Below, piece by piece: positions 7,630-16,668 of a DNA stretch of 46,618 bases (position 1 is its first letter; each line of letters opens with the position of its first letter). A model generated the notes under the pieces. It was given only the letters and a program-made list of their open reading frames with translations, was not told the DNA's origin and ran no database searches. A program made the translations under genes and the position numbers. The DNA is from Myxococcales bacterium (GTDB lineage: Bacteria; Myxococcota_A; UBA9042): assembly GCA_947499075.1 (NCBI GenBank), contig CANMNA010000007.1, forward strand, positions 1-46,618, given 5' to 3'.

Positions 7630-9336
7630 TTGAAAAATCTCGCTTATGTCACCGCTGAGATCGGCCTGACCACTGCGATTCCGACCTACTCGGGTGGCCT
7701 GGGCGTGCTCGCCGGCGACCACGTCAAGGCTGCCGCGGATCTGGGTCTGCCCTTGGTCGGCGTCACCCTGTTCTACAAGCAGGGCTACGGTATCCAGTCG
7801 GTCGACAAGACCGACGAGCAACATCTGGATTTTCCGCTGTGCGACCCGGCGGATGTGCTCGAAGACACGGGCAAGGTTGTGGTCATCAAGCTCGAAGGCG
7901 AGCAAGTGCGGATCAAAGTCTGGCGGCGCTGGGTGCGCGGCCGCGGCGGCAAGGCCTGCCCGGTGCTGTTTTTGGACACCGATGTCGAGGGCAATTCGCT
8001 GGTGTGGCGTCCGGTCTCCAATTTGCTGTACGGCGGCGATGTACTCAACCGCCTGCGCCAGGAGGCCGTGCTTGGGCTGGGCGGCTACGAAGCGGTCAAG
8101 CTGTGCGGCTACGGTGCCGACCTGTTTGCCCACCTCAACGAAGGCCACACCGCCCTGTTTGCAGCCGCGATGTTGCGCGACCTCGGCAGCGTGGAGGCGA
8201 CGCGCAAGCGGGTTCACTTCACCACCCACACCCCCGTGCCCGCCGGCTTTGACCGGTTTGCCCACAGCGACGTCGAACGCGTACTCGATGGCCACATCGA
8301 CAAGAAAACCGCCAAGCTCGGTGGCGAGGACTCGCTAAACATGGCGTGGCTGGCGGCGTCGCTGGCCAACAAGGTCAACGGCGTGTCGGCGATCAATGCG
8401 CGGGTCGCACAGCCCCTGTTCAGCGCCGCTCACTTCAAGAATTTTCAGGTCGAAGCTGTGACCAACGGCGTGCACTTCGACACTTGGGTCTCGCCAGAGA
8501 TGGGTGCGCTGTACGACCACCACCTGCATGGGTGGCGCGATGACCCTTCGCTGCTGACCAACATCGCGTCGGTCGATCCGCACTCGTTTGACCGAGCGCG
8601 GCGCAGGGCCAAATACGAGCTGCTGGAGTACGCCAATGGCCAAACCCAGCTTGGCTTTGACCCCGATGTGCTCACACTGGGCTTTGCACGGCGCATGGCG
8701 GCGTACAAGAGGGCAACGCTGATTTTTCGCGACCTGCCCCGGCTGGTCGAGCTGGGCCGCGGCAAGCTCCAAATCCTGTTTGCCGGCAAGGCGCACGAGC
8801 GCGATGGCGAAGGCAAGAAGCTCGTCCACGAGCTGCTCACGCTTTCTCACCAGCTGCGCGGCGAACTGCGCATTGGCTTTTTGCCCAACTACAACATGTG
8901 GCTGGGGCACAAGCTGGCGGCCGGCGTCGATGTCTGGTTGAACAACCCAGTGCGGCCACTGGAAGCGTGCGGCACATCTGGCATGAAGGCTGCGCTCAAT
9001 GGGGTGCCCAACTGCTCGATTCTGGACGGTTGGTGGGCCGAAGGATGCATCGACGGCCAAAATGGCTGGGCCATCGGGCAAGATTGGGAGACCCGCGACG
9101 ACGACCGCGACGCCGCGGCGCTATGTGATGCGCTGCAAAACCGAGTCATGGCAACATTTTACGGCGACAGGCACGCCTGGCGGCGCATTCAGATGGGCGC
9201 GGTGGCAACCGCACCGCAATTTTCAGCCCGGCGCATGATTTTGGATTACGCGGTGCGCTACTACGGATGGCAGCCTGCCCGCGCGTATATCGCGCATGGT
9301 GACAATCAGACGGGCCAATTTGCCGCCGTCGGCTAG
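7630..9336 (+). CDS. glgP: Alpha-glucan (glycogen/maltodextrin) phosphorylase
   Basis: A 568-residue GT35-family phosphorylase of the short bacterial type: it releases glucose-1-phosphate from alpha-1,4-glucans using phosphate and pyridoxal phosphate. The opening MKNLAYVTAEIGL and PTYSGGLGVLAGDH, the histidine-rich HFTTHTPVPAGFDRF segment, EAVTNGVHFDTWV, FARRMAAYKRA, and the PLP site EACGTSGMKAALNG (residues 445-458; Lys453 is expected to hold PLP) all match. The start is TTG at 7630 behind GAGGAAAC. The length is typical for the short form lacking the long N-terminal regulatory region. In the same window a GH57 lipoprotein could supply external glucan, but the two genes are 16 kb apart. Confidence 0.93.
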   Translation: MKNLAYVTAEIGLTTAIPTYSGGLGVLAGDHVKAAADLGLPLVGVTLFYKQGYGIQSVDKTDEQHLDFPLCDPADVLEDTGKVVVIKLEGEQVRIKVWRRWVRGRGGKACPVLFLDTDVEGNSLVWRPVSNLLYGGDVLNRLRQEAVLGLGGYEAVKLCGYGADLFAHLNEGHTALFAAAMLRDLGSVEATRKRVHFTTHTPVPAGFDRFAHSDVERVLDGHIDKKTAKLGGEDSLNMAWLAASLANKVNGVSAINARVAQPLFSAAHFKNFQVEAVTNGVHFDTWVSPEMGALYDHHLHGWRDDPSLLTNIASVDPHSFDRARRRAKYELLEYANGQTQLGFDPDVLTLGFARRMAAYKRATLIFRDLPRLVELGRGKLQILFAGKAHERDGEGKKLVHELLTLSHQLRGELRIGFLPNYNMWLGHKLAAGVDVWLNNPVRPLEACGTSGMKAALNGVPNCSILDGWWAEGCIDGQNGWAIGQDWETRDDDRDAAALCDALQNRVMATFYGDRHAWRRIQMGAVATAPQFSARRMILDYAVRYYGWQPARAYIAHGDNQTGQFAAVG

Positions 9337-9354
9337 CCGCACAGGAGCTTTGCG

Positions 9355-10809
9355 ATGTCCACCGTGACCGACTGGAGCCTCGACCCGCGGGTGCGGCGTG
9401 TGCTGAGTGGCTTGCCGCTGCCGATCAAGTTGCCGACGCCGCTGCACCGCGACAACAGCCCACAGGCCTCGCTGCAAGGCTACCGCGCTGGGCTGACCCG
9501 GCTGCAAGACGATCTCGACCTTACCCTTGCGCAGATCTTGCTGGCGCGCGGCGCGGCAGTCGCGGTCGTTGATCGTCACGCCAAGCCCGCGTTTGCCAGT
9601 CAAATTCGGCAAGCAGGCGGGCAAGTTACGGCTCCGGCAGGCGACCTTGCCGCGACGTTTGCAGGCGTTGCCGCGCGCGGTGATCGGCGACCGTTGCTCG
9701 TCGTGCACCGCATGGTGGCGCCGCCTGACATCAGCGTGGCCGAATTGCCCAGCGCCGCCAGCATGGATGGCCTGTTTGAGGCTGGCCAAGCGGCCGCGCT
9801 TGGACCCAAACTGAGCCGGATGGTGGTGGTCGCCGATGTCGCTACCCAGCCGACCGTGGGCCAACAGGTCGCGATCGAGGCGGCCGCCGGGATGCTGCGC
9901 TCGCTGCACAAGGAATTGGGGCCACAGGGCGGCACGTGTCACTTGGTGCGCGCCGCCGGTGCCGATACTGGCGCGGTAGCCGAGCTCGTCGCCTACTTGC
10001 TGGGCGGTGCGTCTGCGTTTCTGACCGGCTTGGACTTGCTGGCGGCCCCAAGCCGTGGTCCAGACACGGCCCCAAGCGGTCGGGTGGCGTTGGTGACAGG
10101 CGCTGCGCGCGGCATTGGCGCGGCGATCGCGACCCGCTTGGCCCTCGACGGCCTGCAGGTCTGGATCAACGACGTGCCGCAGGCCCAGGCGGCTGCTCAA
10201 ACCACGGTCACGGCGATCGTGGCTGCGGGCGGCAAAGCACAGTTTGTCGCTGCCGACTGCAGCAGCGAGGCGGGCGCTGCGGCGATCGCGCAGGCCCTGC
10301 AGCCGGGTGGTCGAGTCGACGTGATCGTCCACAACGCTGGCATCACCCGCGATCGCACGCTCAAGCGGCTGGCGCTGGCCCAGTGGCGGCAGGTGCTGGC
10401 GGTCAACCTCTCGGCCATGCAGCGGGTCCAGCGCGCGCTGGCGCCCCTGCAGCAGCCGGGCGGCAGCGTGGTGATGCTCAGCTCGGTGATGGGCATCGCC
10501 GGCAACTTTGGCCAGACCAACTACACGGCCTCCAAGGCCGGCGTGATCGCGCTGTGCAAGGCCTGGTCGCAAGCTTGGGCCGAGCAGGGCGTGCGCTGCA
10601 ACGCGATCGCGCCCGGCTTTATCGTCACCGAGATGACCGCCCAAGTGCCGCTGTTCAACCGCGAGATGGCCAAACAGCTGACTGCGCTCCTGCAGCCCGG
10701 TTTGCCCGAAGACGTGGCCGCACTCGCTGCCTTTCTGGCCAGCCCGGCCTCGCGCGCCCTCTCCGGTCAGGTGCTGCGCTGCGATGGCGGCATGGCGTTT
10801 GGCGCTTGA
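9355..10809 (+). CDS. High-molecular-weight FabG-type SDR oxidoreductase
   Basis: A 484-residue protein: an N-terminal ~240-residue domain without the usual SDR motifs, joined to a full classical SDR domain. The latter has TGAARGIG (residues 248-255), HNAG (about 326-329), the catalytic Ser in MLSS (376-377), Tyr390 and Lys394 in NYTASK, and a C-terminal GQVLRCDGGM. The two-part layout matches HMW 3-oxoacyl-ACP/CoA reductases (the mycobacterial FabG4 type), so an NADPH- or NADH-dependent 3-oxoacyl reductase is the likely role. The start has AGGAG seven bases upstream. Its end overlaps the start of the transporter gene. Confidence 0.85.
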   Translation: MSTVTDWSLDPRVRRVLSGLPLPIKLPTPLHRDNSPQASLQGYRAGLTRLQDDLDLTLAQILLARGAAVAVVDRHAKPAFASQIRQAGGQVTAPAGDLAATFAGVAARGDRRPLLVVHRMVAPPDISVAELPSAASMDGLFEAGQAAALGPKLSRMVVVADVATQPTVGQQVAIEAAAGMLRSLHKELGPQGGTCHLVRAAGADTGAVAELVAYLLGGASAFLTGLDLLAAPSRGPDTAPSGRVALVTGAARGIGAAIATRLALDGLQVWINDVPQAQAAAQTTVTAIVAAGGKAQFVAADCSSEAGAAAIAQALQPGGRVDVIVHNAGITRDRTLKRLALAQWRQVLAVNLSAMQRVQRALAPLQQPGGSVVMLSSVMGIAGNFGQTNYTASKAGVIALCKAWSQAWAEQGVRCNAIAPGFIVTEMTAQVPLFNREMAKQLTALLQPGLPEDVAALAAFLASPASRALSGQVLRCDGGMAFGA

Positions 10810-11710
10810 ATTGGCTGAATTTCAAGTCGAAGTCTCGCGCATCATCGCGCTGCCCGACCGCAGTCGCGGCGTAGCCCTGATCGCGCTGGGTGCGCTGCTG
10901 TTCGCGATCATGGGCGCGATGGCCAAAGGTGCTTCGGCGTCGATTCCCACCTTTGAGCTGGTGGCGGCGCGGTCGGCCGTGACGCTGGTGGCGATGGAGG
11001 GCCTGCGGCGCAAGTTGCAGGTGCCACTGGTGTTCTTCGATTGGCCGGTGCTGGCCTCGCGGACGATCGCAGGATTTGTAGCTATTGCTTGCTATTTTGA
11101 TGCCTTGAGGTTCATTCCCCTCGGCGAGGCGGTGCTGCTCAACAACATGTCGCCGGTGCTGACTTCGGTGGCGGCGGTGGGGCTCCTTGGCGAAACCCTG
11201 AGCAAGATTCGCATCGTCGCGCTGGTCGCCTCGTTCGCCGGCCTGTGGCTGCTGGTCGGTCAGCGCCACGGTGACAGCACGCAGAATTACGGGGCATGGC
11301 TCGGCGCGGCATCGGCCGTCGCATCAGCCTGGGCCCTGATTTCGCTGAAGAAAGCCGCCAAGCGCAACCGGTCGCTGCTCATCGTGTGGGCGCTGGCCGC
11401 CACATCGACCGTTGGTTCGCTGATCCTGGCAGACAGCAACTGGATTGTGCCGGACAGTCGCGAAGCCGTGCTCTTGCTCGGCACTGGCTTGGCGGCGGCG
11501 ATGGCCCAGTTGCTCATGACCAGTGGCTACCGGTTGCTCGACGCCAGCGAAGCCAGTGTTTATGCGTTCTTGACCCCACTATTCTCGATGTTGCTGGGCG
11601 GCGTCTTGTTCGCGGAGTGGCCAGGACCGCAGGCGATGGCTGGCGGTCTGCTCATCGTGGCTGCAGGCATCGCGGTGGCGGTGCGCGGCAAGCCTGCCAA
11701 ACCCGCTTGA
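10784..11710 (+). CDS. EamA/DMT-family permease
   Basis: About ten hydrophobic helices in two EamA-like halves over 308 residues (first half starting GVALIALGALLF, second half starting NYGAWLGAASAV), characteristic of the drug/metabolite transporter superfamily; the substrate cannot be told. Motif FIPLGEAVLLNNMSPVLTS fits the EamA helix 3-4 region. The ATG at 10784 overlaps the SDR gene by 26 bases, so a TTG at 10799 or 10811 may be the real start. It is probably co-transcribed with the SDR gene. Confidence is high for the family and low for the exact start. Confidence 0.85.
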   Translation: MAAWRLALELAEFQVEVSRIIALPDRSRGVALIALGALLFAIMGAMAKGASASIPTFELVAARSAVTLVAMEGLRRKLQVPLVFFDWPVLASRTIAGFVAIACYFDALRFIPLGEAVLLNNMSPVLTSVAAVGLLGETLSKIRIVALVASFAGLWLLVGQRHGDSTQNYGAWLGAASAVASAWALISLKKAAKRNRSLLIVWALAATSTVGSLILADSNWIVPDSREAVLLLGTGLAAAMAQLLMTSGYRLLDASEASVYAFLTPLFSMLLGGVLFAEWPGPQAMAGGLLIVAAGIAVAVRGKPAKPA

Positions 11711-11763
11711 CTTTGCCACGAATCGTTTTACCTTCGCGCGCCTTGACTGTCTGGAGAATGCCC

Positions 11764-12960
11764 ATGCGCCTGCTACTTGCCCCAACGACCCGCTCACCTG
11801 CGCTGCTGCTCCTCGCGGTCGGCACCACGATGGCCTTTTGTGCCTGTGGTCAAGACAAGGCGACGCCAGCGGCTGACGCAGTCACCACCGACTCGGCTGT
11901 ACCCGCTGATGGGGCCGCCACCGACGCAGGGGCGGACACCCAGGTCGCGACACCGGACACCGCCAAGCCAGACACCGGACCAACGCCAGACACCGCTGTC
12001 GGTCTGGAGTGCGCCGAAGTGCTGCCGTGCGTAGCCAAGTGCGCAACTGAGAAGGATTCGGGGACATGCCTCACGGCATGTGGTGCCGATGCCTCGGCCG
12101 AAGGCAAGAAGAAACTGTCGGACTTCGCCGGATGCGCTGCCAAGGACTGCAAAGCCGCCGGCCCCGGTGCGCCGTGGACGGCGTGTATCGCCGAAAAATG
12201 CTTCGATGCGCTGGCGACCTGCGGCGACTGGTCTGGTGCCAACAGTTGCGCGATCTCGACCGGATGCATTGCGCGCTGTGCGTTTAACGACGACGCCTGC
12301 CGATTCGCATGCTTGCCCAAGCTGGTCAAGGCTGATGCCGCCAAATTTGGCGCGCTGATGGCCTGCGGTGCCGAAAAGTGCGGCACGCTCGCCACCGCAG
12401 ATGAAATCACTGGGTGCCTTGCCGACAAGTGTGGCGCCCAGACGACGGCCTGCAAAGCCGAAGGATGGAATTGCACGCAGTTGGCCACTTGCCTCGCCAA
12501 ATGCCCGCCGCAGACGCCGACCAAGCCCAATGCCTGCCCCCAGACTTGCAAGCTGCTCGCCACCGCGGATGGCATGGCCAAGGAGCAGAAGCTCACGGCT
12601 TGCAAGGTTCAATGCAAAGAGGGCGTCAACTACTTGAGCTGCGTTGGCGAAAAGTGCGGCACCGAGCGGTTGGCGTGTTTTGTCGATGATGGCAAAGACA
12701 CCTGCAACATGGTGTACAAGTGCGTGCTCGACAAGTGCAAAGGTCTGGGCGGCGACGAAGCGTGCATCAGCGGCTGCGTCGCGCAGGGCTCATCGGTCGC
12801 CAAGGACGGTTGGGTCTACTATGAAGGGTGCATGACGCTGCAGCTGGAGAGCGATCAGGCCAAGATCAACAAGTGCAGCTTTCCGTATGATCTCAACACC
12901 TGCATCAACCAGATCAGCGGGTTCTGCAGCAGTCAGTCCAACGCCTGCTTCAAGCCATAA
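11764..12960 (+). CDS. Cys-rich lipoprotein with Asp/Thr/Pro linker
   Basis: A 398-residue protein. A signal peptide ends at the lipobox FCACG. An Ala/Asp/Thr/Pro linker of about 50 residues (TDSAVPADGAATDAG type) follows, which probably holds the ectodomain away from the membrane. The ectodomain has about 40 cysteines in repeated C-x3-C and ACG-xx-KCG units, perhaps five or six repeats of about 50 residues, so it is expected to be disulfide-rich and exported. ATG 11764 is preferred over ATG 11758 because GGAG lies about seven bases upstream. Its stop is two bases from the moeA start. The function is unknown. Confidence 0.75.
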   Translation: MRLLLAPTTRSPALLLLAVGTTMAFCACGQDKATPAADAVTTDSAVPADGAATDAGADTQVATPDTAKPDTGPTPDTAVGLECAEVLPCVAKCATEKDSGTCLTACGADASAEGKKKLSDFAGCAAKDCKAAGPGAPWTACIAEKCFDALATCGDWSGANSCAISTGCIARCAFNDDACRFACLPKLVKADAAKFGALMACGAEKCGTLATADEITGCLADKCGAQTTACKAEGWNCTQLATCLAKCPPQTPTKPNACPQTCKLLATADGMAKEQKLTACKVQCKEGVNYLSCVGEKCGTERLACFVDDGKDTCNMVYKCVLDKCKGLGGDEACISGCVAQGSSVAKDGWVYYEGCMTLQLESDQAKINKCSFPYDLNTCINQISGFCSSQSNACFKP

Positions 12961-12962
12961 CC

Positions 12963-14189
12963 GTGGCGCCGGCTGAAGGTGCGGCGCTACTGCCGATTGC
13001 CGATGCGCTCACGATCTTGTTGACGCACGTCCGGCCGTTGCCGACCGAGCAGGTACTGCTGGATCAAGCCACCGGACGCCGGTTGGCTTTGCCCTTGCTG
13101 GCGGACCGCGATCAGCCCGCGTTCGACCGCTCGGCCATGGACGGTGTCGCGCTCGCCACGCTACTACCGGTCCCTGGCGAACCGTGGCAAATCGTTGGAA
13201 CCGCTGCGGCTGGCACGCCTTTTCTCGGCTCGCTTGGTGCAGGACAGTGCATCCGCATCTACACCGGCGCCGTTGTGCCCGCAGACGCGGCAGCAGTTGT
13301 GCCGGTCGAGCGTGTCACGATCGCTGGGTCGCTGGTCTACACCGTCGATCCCGTCAAGGTCGGGCAGCACATCGCGCGGCGTGGCTGCGAAGTGCGGCAA
13401 GGCGCACAGGTGGTGGCAGCCGGCGATGACCTGACAGCGGCACGGCTGGCGGTGGCTGCGGCGTTTGGTCACGCCAGCGTCTGTGTTGCCCAGGCGCCCA
13501 GGGTCGCCGTACTGCCAACTGGTGACGAGCTGGTGCCAGTCGGCGTTGCGCCTGGTCCCGGACAGATTCGCGACAGCAACCGCTACTTGATGACCGAGAT
13601 TGCGCGCCGGGGCGGCGCCGAGGTGAGGCAATTCAAGGTGGCGGGTGACAGCCGCGATCAGTTGCGTGCTGCGCTGTTGGCCGCGCTGGCTGACGCCGAT
13701 GTGGTGGTGACCTGCGGCGGAGTCTCGGCGGGCGATCTCGATCTGATGGTCCCAGTGTTGGCTGAACTGGGCGCCGTCACCCATTTTCACAAGATCCGGA
13801 TCAAGCCCGGCAAGCCGCTGTTGTTTGCGACGCTGGGCGACAAGATCGTGCTTGGGTTACCCGGCAACCCCGTCAGCGCCGCTGTCTGTGCCACGTTGTT
13901 TCTGTTGCCGTTGCTCGCGGCGCTCCAGGGGGCCGCGAGCGCCCAGTGGCGGTGCCAAGCGCTACCCGTTGCCACGCCGCTTGGGCCGACCGGGCCGCGC
14001 GACGAAGTCGTGCCGTTGCGGTGGGCGACCAGCACGCCAATTGCCGCGGTGGAGGCCGTGGCGATGGTCGGATCGGCAGACGTGTTTGCCTACAGTCGAG
14101 CAGAGTTGTTAGGCATTCGTCCGCCGGGCCAAGGACCTCTGGCGGCTGGCGACTTGCTCAATGTGTTGGTGTGGCCGACGCCGTGCTGA
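12963..14189 (+). CDS. moeA: Molybdopterin molybdotransferase
   Basis: A 408-residue MoeA homologue that inserts molybdate into adenylated molybdopterin in molybdenum cofactor synthesis. Residues about 40-60 hold the MoeA entry motif (PAFDRSAMDGVAL). TGAVVPADAAAVVPVE, LPTGDELVPVG, IRDSNRYLM, CGGVSAGDLD and LGLPGNPVSA are all recognisable in order. Length is usual for the family. The start is GTG at 12963, two bases after the previous stop, so the gene is probably translated from the same message as the Cys-rich lipoprotein. No other Moco gene lies within the window. The 3' end faces a small minus-strand gene two bases away. Confidence 0.92.
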   Translation: MAPAEGAALLPIADALTILLTHVRPLPTEQVLLDQATGRRLALPLLADRDQPAFDRSAMDGVALATLLPVPGEPWQIVGTAAAGTPFLGSLGAGQCIRIYTGAVVPADAAAVVPVERVTIAGSLVYTVDPVKVGQHIARRGCEVRQGAQVVAAGDDLTAARLAVAAAFGHASVCVAQAPRVAVLPTGDELVPVGVAPGPGQIRDSNRYLMTEIARRGGAEVRQFKVAGDSRDQLRAALLAALADADVVVTCGGVSAGDLDLMVPVLAELGAVTHFHKIRIKPGKPLLFATLGDKIVLGLPGNPVSAAVCATLFLLPLLAALQGAASAQWRCQALPVATPLGPTGPRDEVVPLRWATSTPIAAVEAVAMVGSADVFAYSRAELLGIRPPGQGPLAAGDLLNVLVWPTPC

Positions 14190-14191
14190 TG

Positions 14192-14437
14192 TCAGTACTT
14201 GGCGCGGCTCATCACGCCCTTGAGGTCGGCCAGCGTACCGTACGCAGTGTCGCGAAAGATCACTTCGTCGCCCTGACCGAAACCGGCGCCCTTGAGCGTG
14301 GCGACGACTTGCTCAATCGCGCCCGCGGAGTTGGCTTGGTCTTTGGCCACCGCCTCACCTTGGGCATCGCCCGCCTTCCACGCGAAGCCTGAGAACTTGC
14401 CGTACTGCGCCTTGACGTCACACTTGTAAGTTGCCAT
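14192..14437 (-). CDS. Small protein of unknown function, 81 residues
   Basis: The frame begins MATYKCDVKAQYGKF and ends GVMSRAKY. ATG 14437 has AAAGGTG upstream and is more likely than an in-frame ATG at 14581, which would add a low-complexity leader without domain character. The protein is small, polar and has no signal peptide or membrane helix, so it is probably cytosolic. A Gly/Asp-rich centre and a C-terminal basic helix are the only visible features. It is convergent with moeA. Confidence 0.5.
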   Translation of the reverse strand: MATYKCDVKAQYGKFSGFAWKAGDAQGEAVAKDQANSAGAIEQVVATLKGAGFGQGDEVIFRDTAYGTLADLKGVMSRAKY

Positions 14438-14597
14438 GTGCACCTTTGCTGAACGACAGTCGGCACGCCGTGCCGACGCAATCTGAGTTGCTGGAACGCC
14501 GCAGCCCGCGGCCGGTGCGAGCGTAGCAGGTTGTCCAAAGGCTGCAATTGGCGATCGGCGGCACCCCGATTCCTCACCCAATTTCGCAATCTAATCG

Positions 14598-14627
14598 TTG
14601 ACACAACCCTCAGATCGCCCGTATCCT
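14598..14627 (+). promoter_or_regulatory. Sigma70-type promoter for lipoprotein 14772
   Basis: TTGACA at 14598-14603 and TATCCT at 14622-14627 are separated by 18 bases, a good match to the housekeeping consensus in an otherwise GC-rich gap of 334 bases (14438-14771) that contains no gene. The downstream lipoprotein starts about 145 bases later, leaving a long 5' leader without obvious structure. Confidence 0.55.
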
Positions 14628-14771
14628 GTAGTGCCTTTGGCGATCCTCTGGACGGGTCCGTCAGCGGGTCGGTGGCGAATTCGCCTTCGAAAAATAACAG
14701 GTTTTGCGTGTCCAGCCCTTTCCGTCGTCCCCCACCCAACCAAACAAACCGCGGGGCAGGAGTTCTCCAAG

Positions 14772-15941
14772 ATGAAGCGTCTTCTTTCTTCGACTTTCGC
14801 GGCGGCCGGACTCTGCGCTGCCCTTGCAGCTCAGGGCTGCGGCTCCGACGCCGGCGGCGGCACGACCGCCGCGGCTGACACGGCCACCACCACCGACGCC
14901 GCCGTCGGCGTTGGCGACGCAGCCCCTAAGCCCGATACCTCGACTGCAGACACTGGCCCTGCCGGTGCTGACGCCGCACCTGATGTGGCACCCGCTGATG
15001 TCAAGCAGCCGTGCGGCGGCGCCTGCAAGCCCACCGAAATGTGCGACGCGGCGACCGACAAGTGCGTCGAGAAGCCCAAGACCAATTGCGAGCCGGCCTG
15101 CAAGCCCGGTGCCGAGTACTGCGACTTCGCCGCCAAGCCGCCGGTGTGCAAGGCCCAGACCTGCAAATTCCAGGACAAGTGGGGCCCAGATATTCAGGGC
15201 GCCTCCAAGCTGCAAGTCGCCGCCAAGACCATCGGCTGCGATCTCGATGGTGACAGTTTGCCCAATAACGCGCTGGCCACTGCGCTCTCGGCGTTCATGG
15301 GTCAGATCAACGGTTCGCTCGACAAGGGCATCAAGGACGGCTCGTTCTCGATCGATCTCGAGACGGCGGCGTTCAAGGCCGACGGCAGCGAGTTTGCCAT
15401 GAACTTGGTCGTGGGCGATCTGGATCCGTCCAACGCCACTTGCGACATTTCGTCGGGCGCCAAGTGCAAGTACACCGTCAGCCCCAACAGCTATGACGTC
15501 AAGGCCACCGCAGCGGTGTGCCCGGCGCTCATCAACTTCCCCAACTGCAAGATCAAAGACGGCAAGCTCAGCGGCGGCGGCAAGAACCAATTGTTCCTGT
15601 TTACCCTGCCGATCCCCAACCTGTCGCTGGTGCTCAAGATCAGCCAGGCCACCATTCAGGGCGACGTCACGGCCACCAAGGGCTGGGACAGCACCAAGAA
15701 GGGCCTGATCTGTGGCGTGCTCGGCAAGCAGGACATCGTCGACGCGATCAACGCGATCCCCGATGAGCAGATCGCCAAGTTCGGCATCGGCGACAAGAAG
15801 ACCATCATCGGCATGGTCACCGGCTTGCTCAAGTCGGACATCGACGGCGATGGCGACGGCGTCAAGGAGTCGGCCTCGGTCGCGCTCGAGTGGGAGTCGG
15901 TCCCGGTTGAAATTCTCGGCATGACCCCGCCGCCCAAGTAA
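14772..15941 (+). CDS. Large lipoprotein with Asp/Ala/Thr linker
   Basis: A 389-residue protein. ATG 14772 lies ten bases after AGGAG. The signal peptide ends at a lipobox AAQGC near residue 23. The linker TAAADTATTTDAAVG and following 40 residues are Ala/Asp/Thr/Pro-rich. A short Cys-rich module follows (CGGACKPTEMC, CEPACKPGAEYC), then a ~260-residue domain of mixed beta character containing Asp-rich GDLDPSNATCD and DIDGDGDGVKES, the latter possibly calcium-binding. The function is not recognised. It is bracketed by its own promoter and a terminator, so is probably monocistronic. Confidence 0.75.
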   Translation: MKRLLSSTFAAAGLCAALAAQGCGSDAGGGTTAAADTATTTDAAVGVGDAAPKPDTSTADTGPAGADAAPDVAPADVKQPCGGACKPTEMCDAATDKCVEKPKTNCEPACKPGAEYCDFAAKPPVCKAQTCKFQDKWGPDIQGASKLQVAAKTIGCDLDGDSLPNNALATALSAFMGQINGSLDKGIKDGSFSIDLETAAFKADGSEFAMNLVVGDLDPSNATCDISSGAKCKYTVSPNSYDVKATAAVCPALINFPNCKIKDGKLSGGGKNQLFLFTLPIPNLSLVLKISQATIQGDVTATKGWDSTKKGLICGVLGKQDIVDAINAIPDEQIAKFGIGDKKTIIGMVTGLLKSDIDGDGDGVKESASVALEWESVPVEILGMTPPPK

Positions 15942-15965
15942 TCAGTTTCGTAGGTTCGGTACGTT

Positions 15966-16009
15966 GCACGGCGGTCGCCCTTGACGGGGCGGCCGCCGTG
16001 CGGCTTTTT
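15966..16009 (+). terminator. Rho-independent terminator
   Basis: A 15-bp stem, GCACGGCGGTCGCCC and GGGCGGCCGCCGTGC with one mismatch, closes a 6-base loop, and is followed by GGCTTTTT. It ends the transcript of the lipoprotein gene that stops at 15941. Confidence 0.8.
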
Positions 16010-16036
16010 GGTTGCGGTTTGGGGGCGCAGTGGTGG

Positions 16037-16065
16037 TTGACAGCACCAGCGTCGGCGTTTAGACT
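16037..16065 (+). promoter_or_regulatory. Promoter of the tRNA-Val/tRNA-Asp unit
   Basis: TTGACA at 16037-16042, 17 bases, then TAGACT at 16060-16065, about 65 bases before the mature tRNA-Val. This is a near-consensus housekeeping promoter, as expected for a stable RNA operon. Confidence 0.6.
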
Positions 16066-16129
16066 GCCGCTCCGCTGTTCGGCCCGTCGGGCAGCGCGAC
16101 CTGCTCTGAGCGTGCAGGAGTTCGGGTCA

Positions 16130-16201
16130 GGGCGAATAGCTCAGGGGTAGAGCGGCGGCTTTACACGCCGTTGGTCGCAGGTTCAATCCCTGCTTCGCCC
16201 A
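16130..16201 (+). tRNA. tRNA-Val (anticodon TAC)
   Basis: A full cloverleaf: acceptor GGGCGAA with TTCGCCC, D-arm GCTC-AGGGGTA-GAGC, anticodon stem GCGGC/GCCGT with loop TTTACAC (anticodon TAC), T-arm GCAGG-TTCAATC-CCTGC. The discriminator is A; the 3' CCA is not encoded. Confidence 0.95.
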
Positions 16202-16238
16202 CCGTTGCCAGCCGTCGCCAAGGTCAGGTTCACCACAC

Positions 16239-16312
16239 GGAGTGGTAGTTCAGTCGGTTAGAACGCTGGCCTGTCAAGCCAGAGGTCGCGGGTTCAAGTC
16301 CCGTCCGCTCCG
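16239..16312 (+). tRNA. tRNA-Asp (anticodon GTC)
   Basis: Acceptor GGAGTGG with CCGCTCC (one G-T pair), D-arm GTTC-AGTCGGTTA-GAAC, anticodon stem CTGGC/GCCAG with loop CTGTCAA (anticodon GTC), T-arm GCGGG-TTCAAGT-CCCGT. CCA is not encoded. It follows tRNA-Val by 37 bases in the same unit. A minus-strand integrase-like tail overlaps its 3' half, suggesting use as an attachment site. Confidence 0.95.
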
Positions 16313-16420
16313 CCCAGATTTAGCAATAATGTCAGCGATTTGTCGTGCCGCCGGATGTCGGATTTTGGCCGTGTGTGGCTCCGACCACAATCCGACCACA
16401 AGCGGCGGCGGGGCCGCGCG
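16274..16420 (-). pseudogene. Integrase C-terminal tail overlapping tRNA-Asp
   Basis: A minus-strand frame reads APPPLVVGLWSEP, then about 30 residues, then SGRDLNPRPLA and stops at 16274 inside tRNA-Asp. Such ...RDLNPRPLA endings are typical of tyrosine recombinases whose gene ends in the tRNA they use for integration. The PPLVVGLWS part matches the second integrase tail at 18092-18303. Only the last ~49 residues remain; the catalytic part is absent. The assignment rests on this tail similarity and location. Confidence 0.4.
16381..16410 (+). repeat. 30-bp direct repeat, left copy
   Basis: Matches 18118-18147 at 27 of 30 positions, same orientation. Each copy contains a doubled CCGACCACAA-like unit. 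The two copies bracket the broken ATPase. They code for the shared PPLVVGLWS part of the two integrase-tail remnants, so the similarity may reflect gene homology rather than an attachment site. Confidence 0.65.
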
Positions 16421-16520
16421 CTGAGGACTAGACCGTCAGGACCGTCACGGCCCTTCCGGTCGGCGTCACGGCCTGAGTCAACCGCCCGCGCCCCAGCCCG
16501 TACTCGCGCTCCATGTAGCC

Positions 16521-16668
16521 CAAATTCCCCACAGAAATCTCCCGCGGGCCCCGATTTGAGATGCAGATCAAGGAACAAGGAGCTGAAAGAGCGAGGCGTA
16601 CTCTGGTACGCCGCAGCGAGAGAAGCGAGGCAGTGACGCAGAGATGCGCTCAAAGCGGGGGATCGCGG
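16521..16668 (-). repeat. Dispersed repeat copy 3, 148-bp short form
   Basis: Minus-strand copy of the short form, with the intact GGCGTAC-CAGA-GTACGCC centre. It begins exactly where the ATPase reading frame loses family similarity, after VVNGGG, so it has either inserted into or replaced the end of that gene. Confidence 0.9.

Noticed and set aside
9223..10644. Minus-strand frame of over 470 residues opposite the SDR gene
   Set aside because: Composition is Arg/Gly/Gln/His-rich; the plus-strand SDR has all its motifs, so this is its shadow.
16294..16668. Extended ATPase C-terminus read through the repeat
   Set aside because: The residues (SSLFL...GDFCGEF) are those encoded in the same frame by all repeat copies; they belong to the repeat and not to the protein family.
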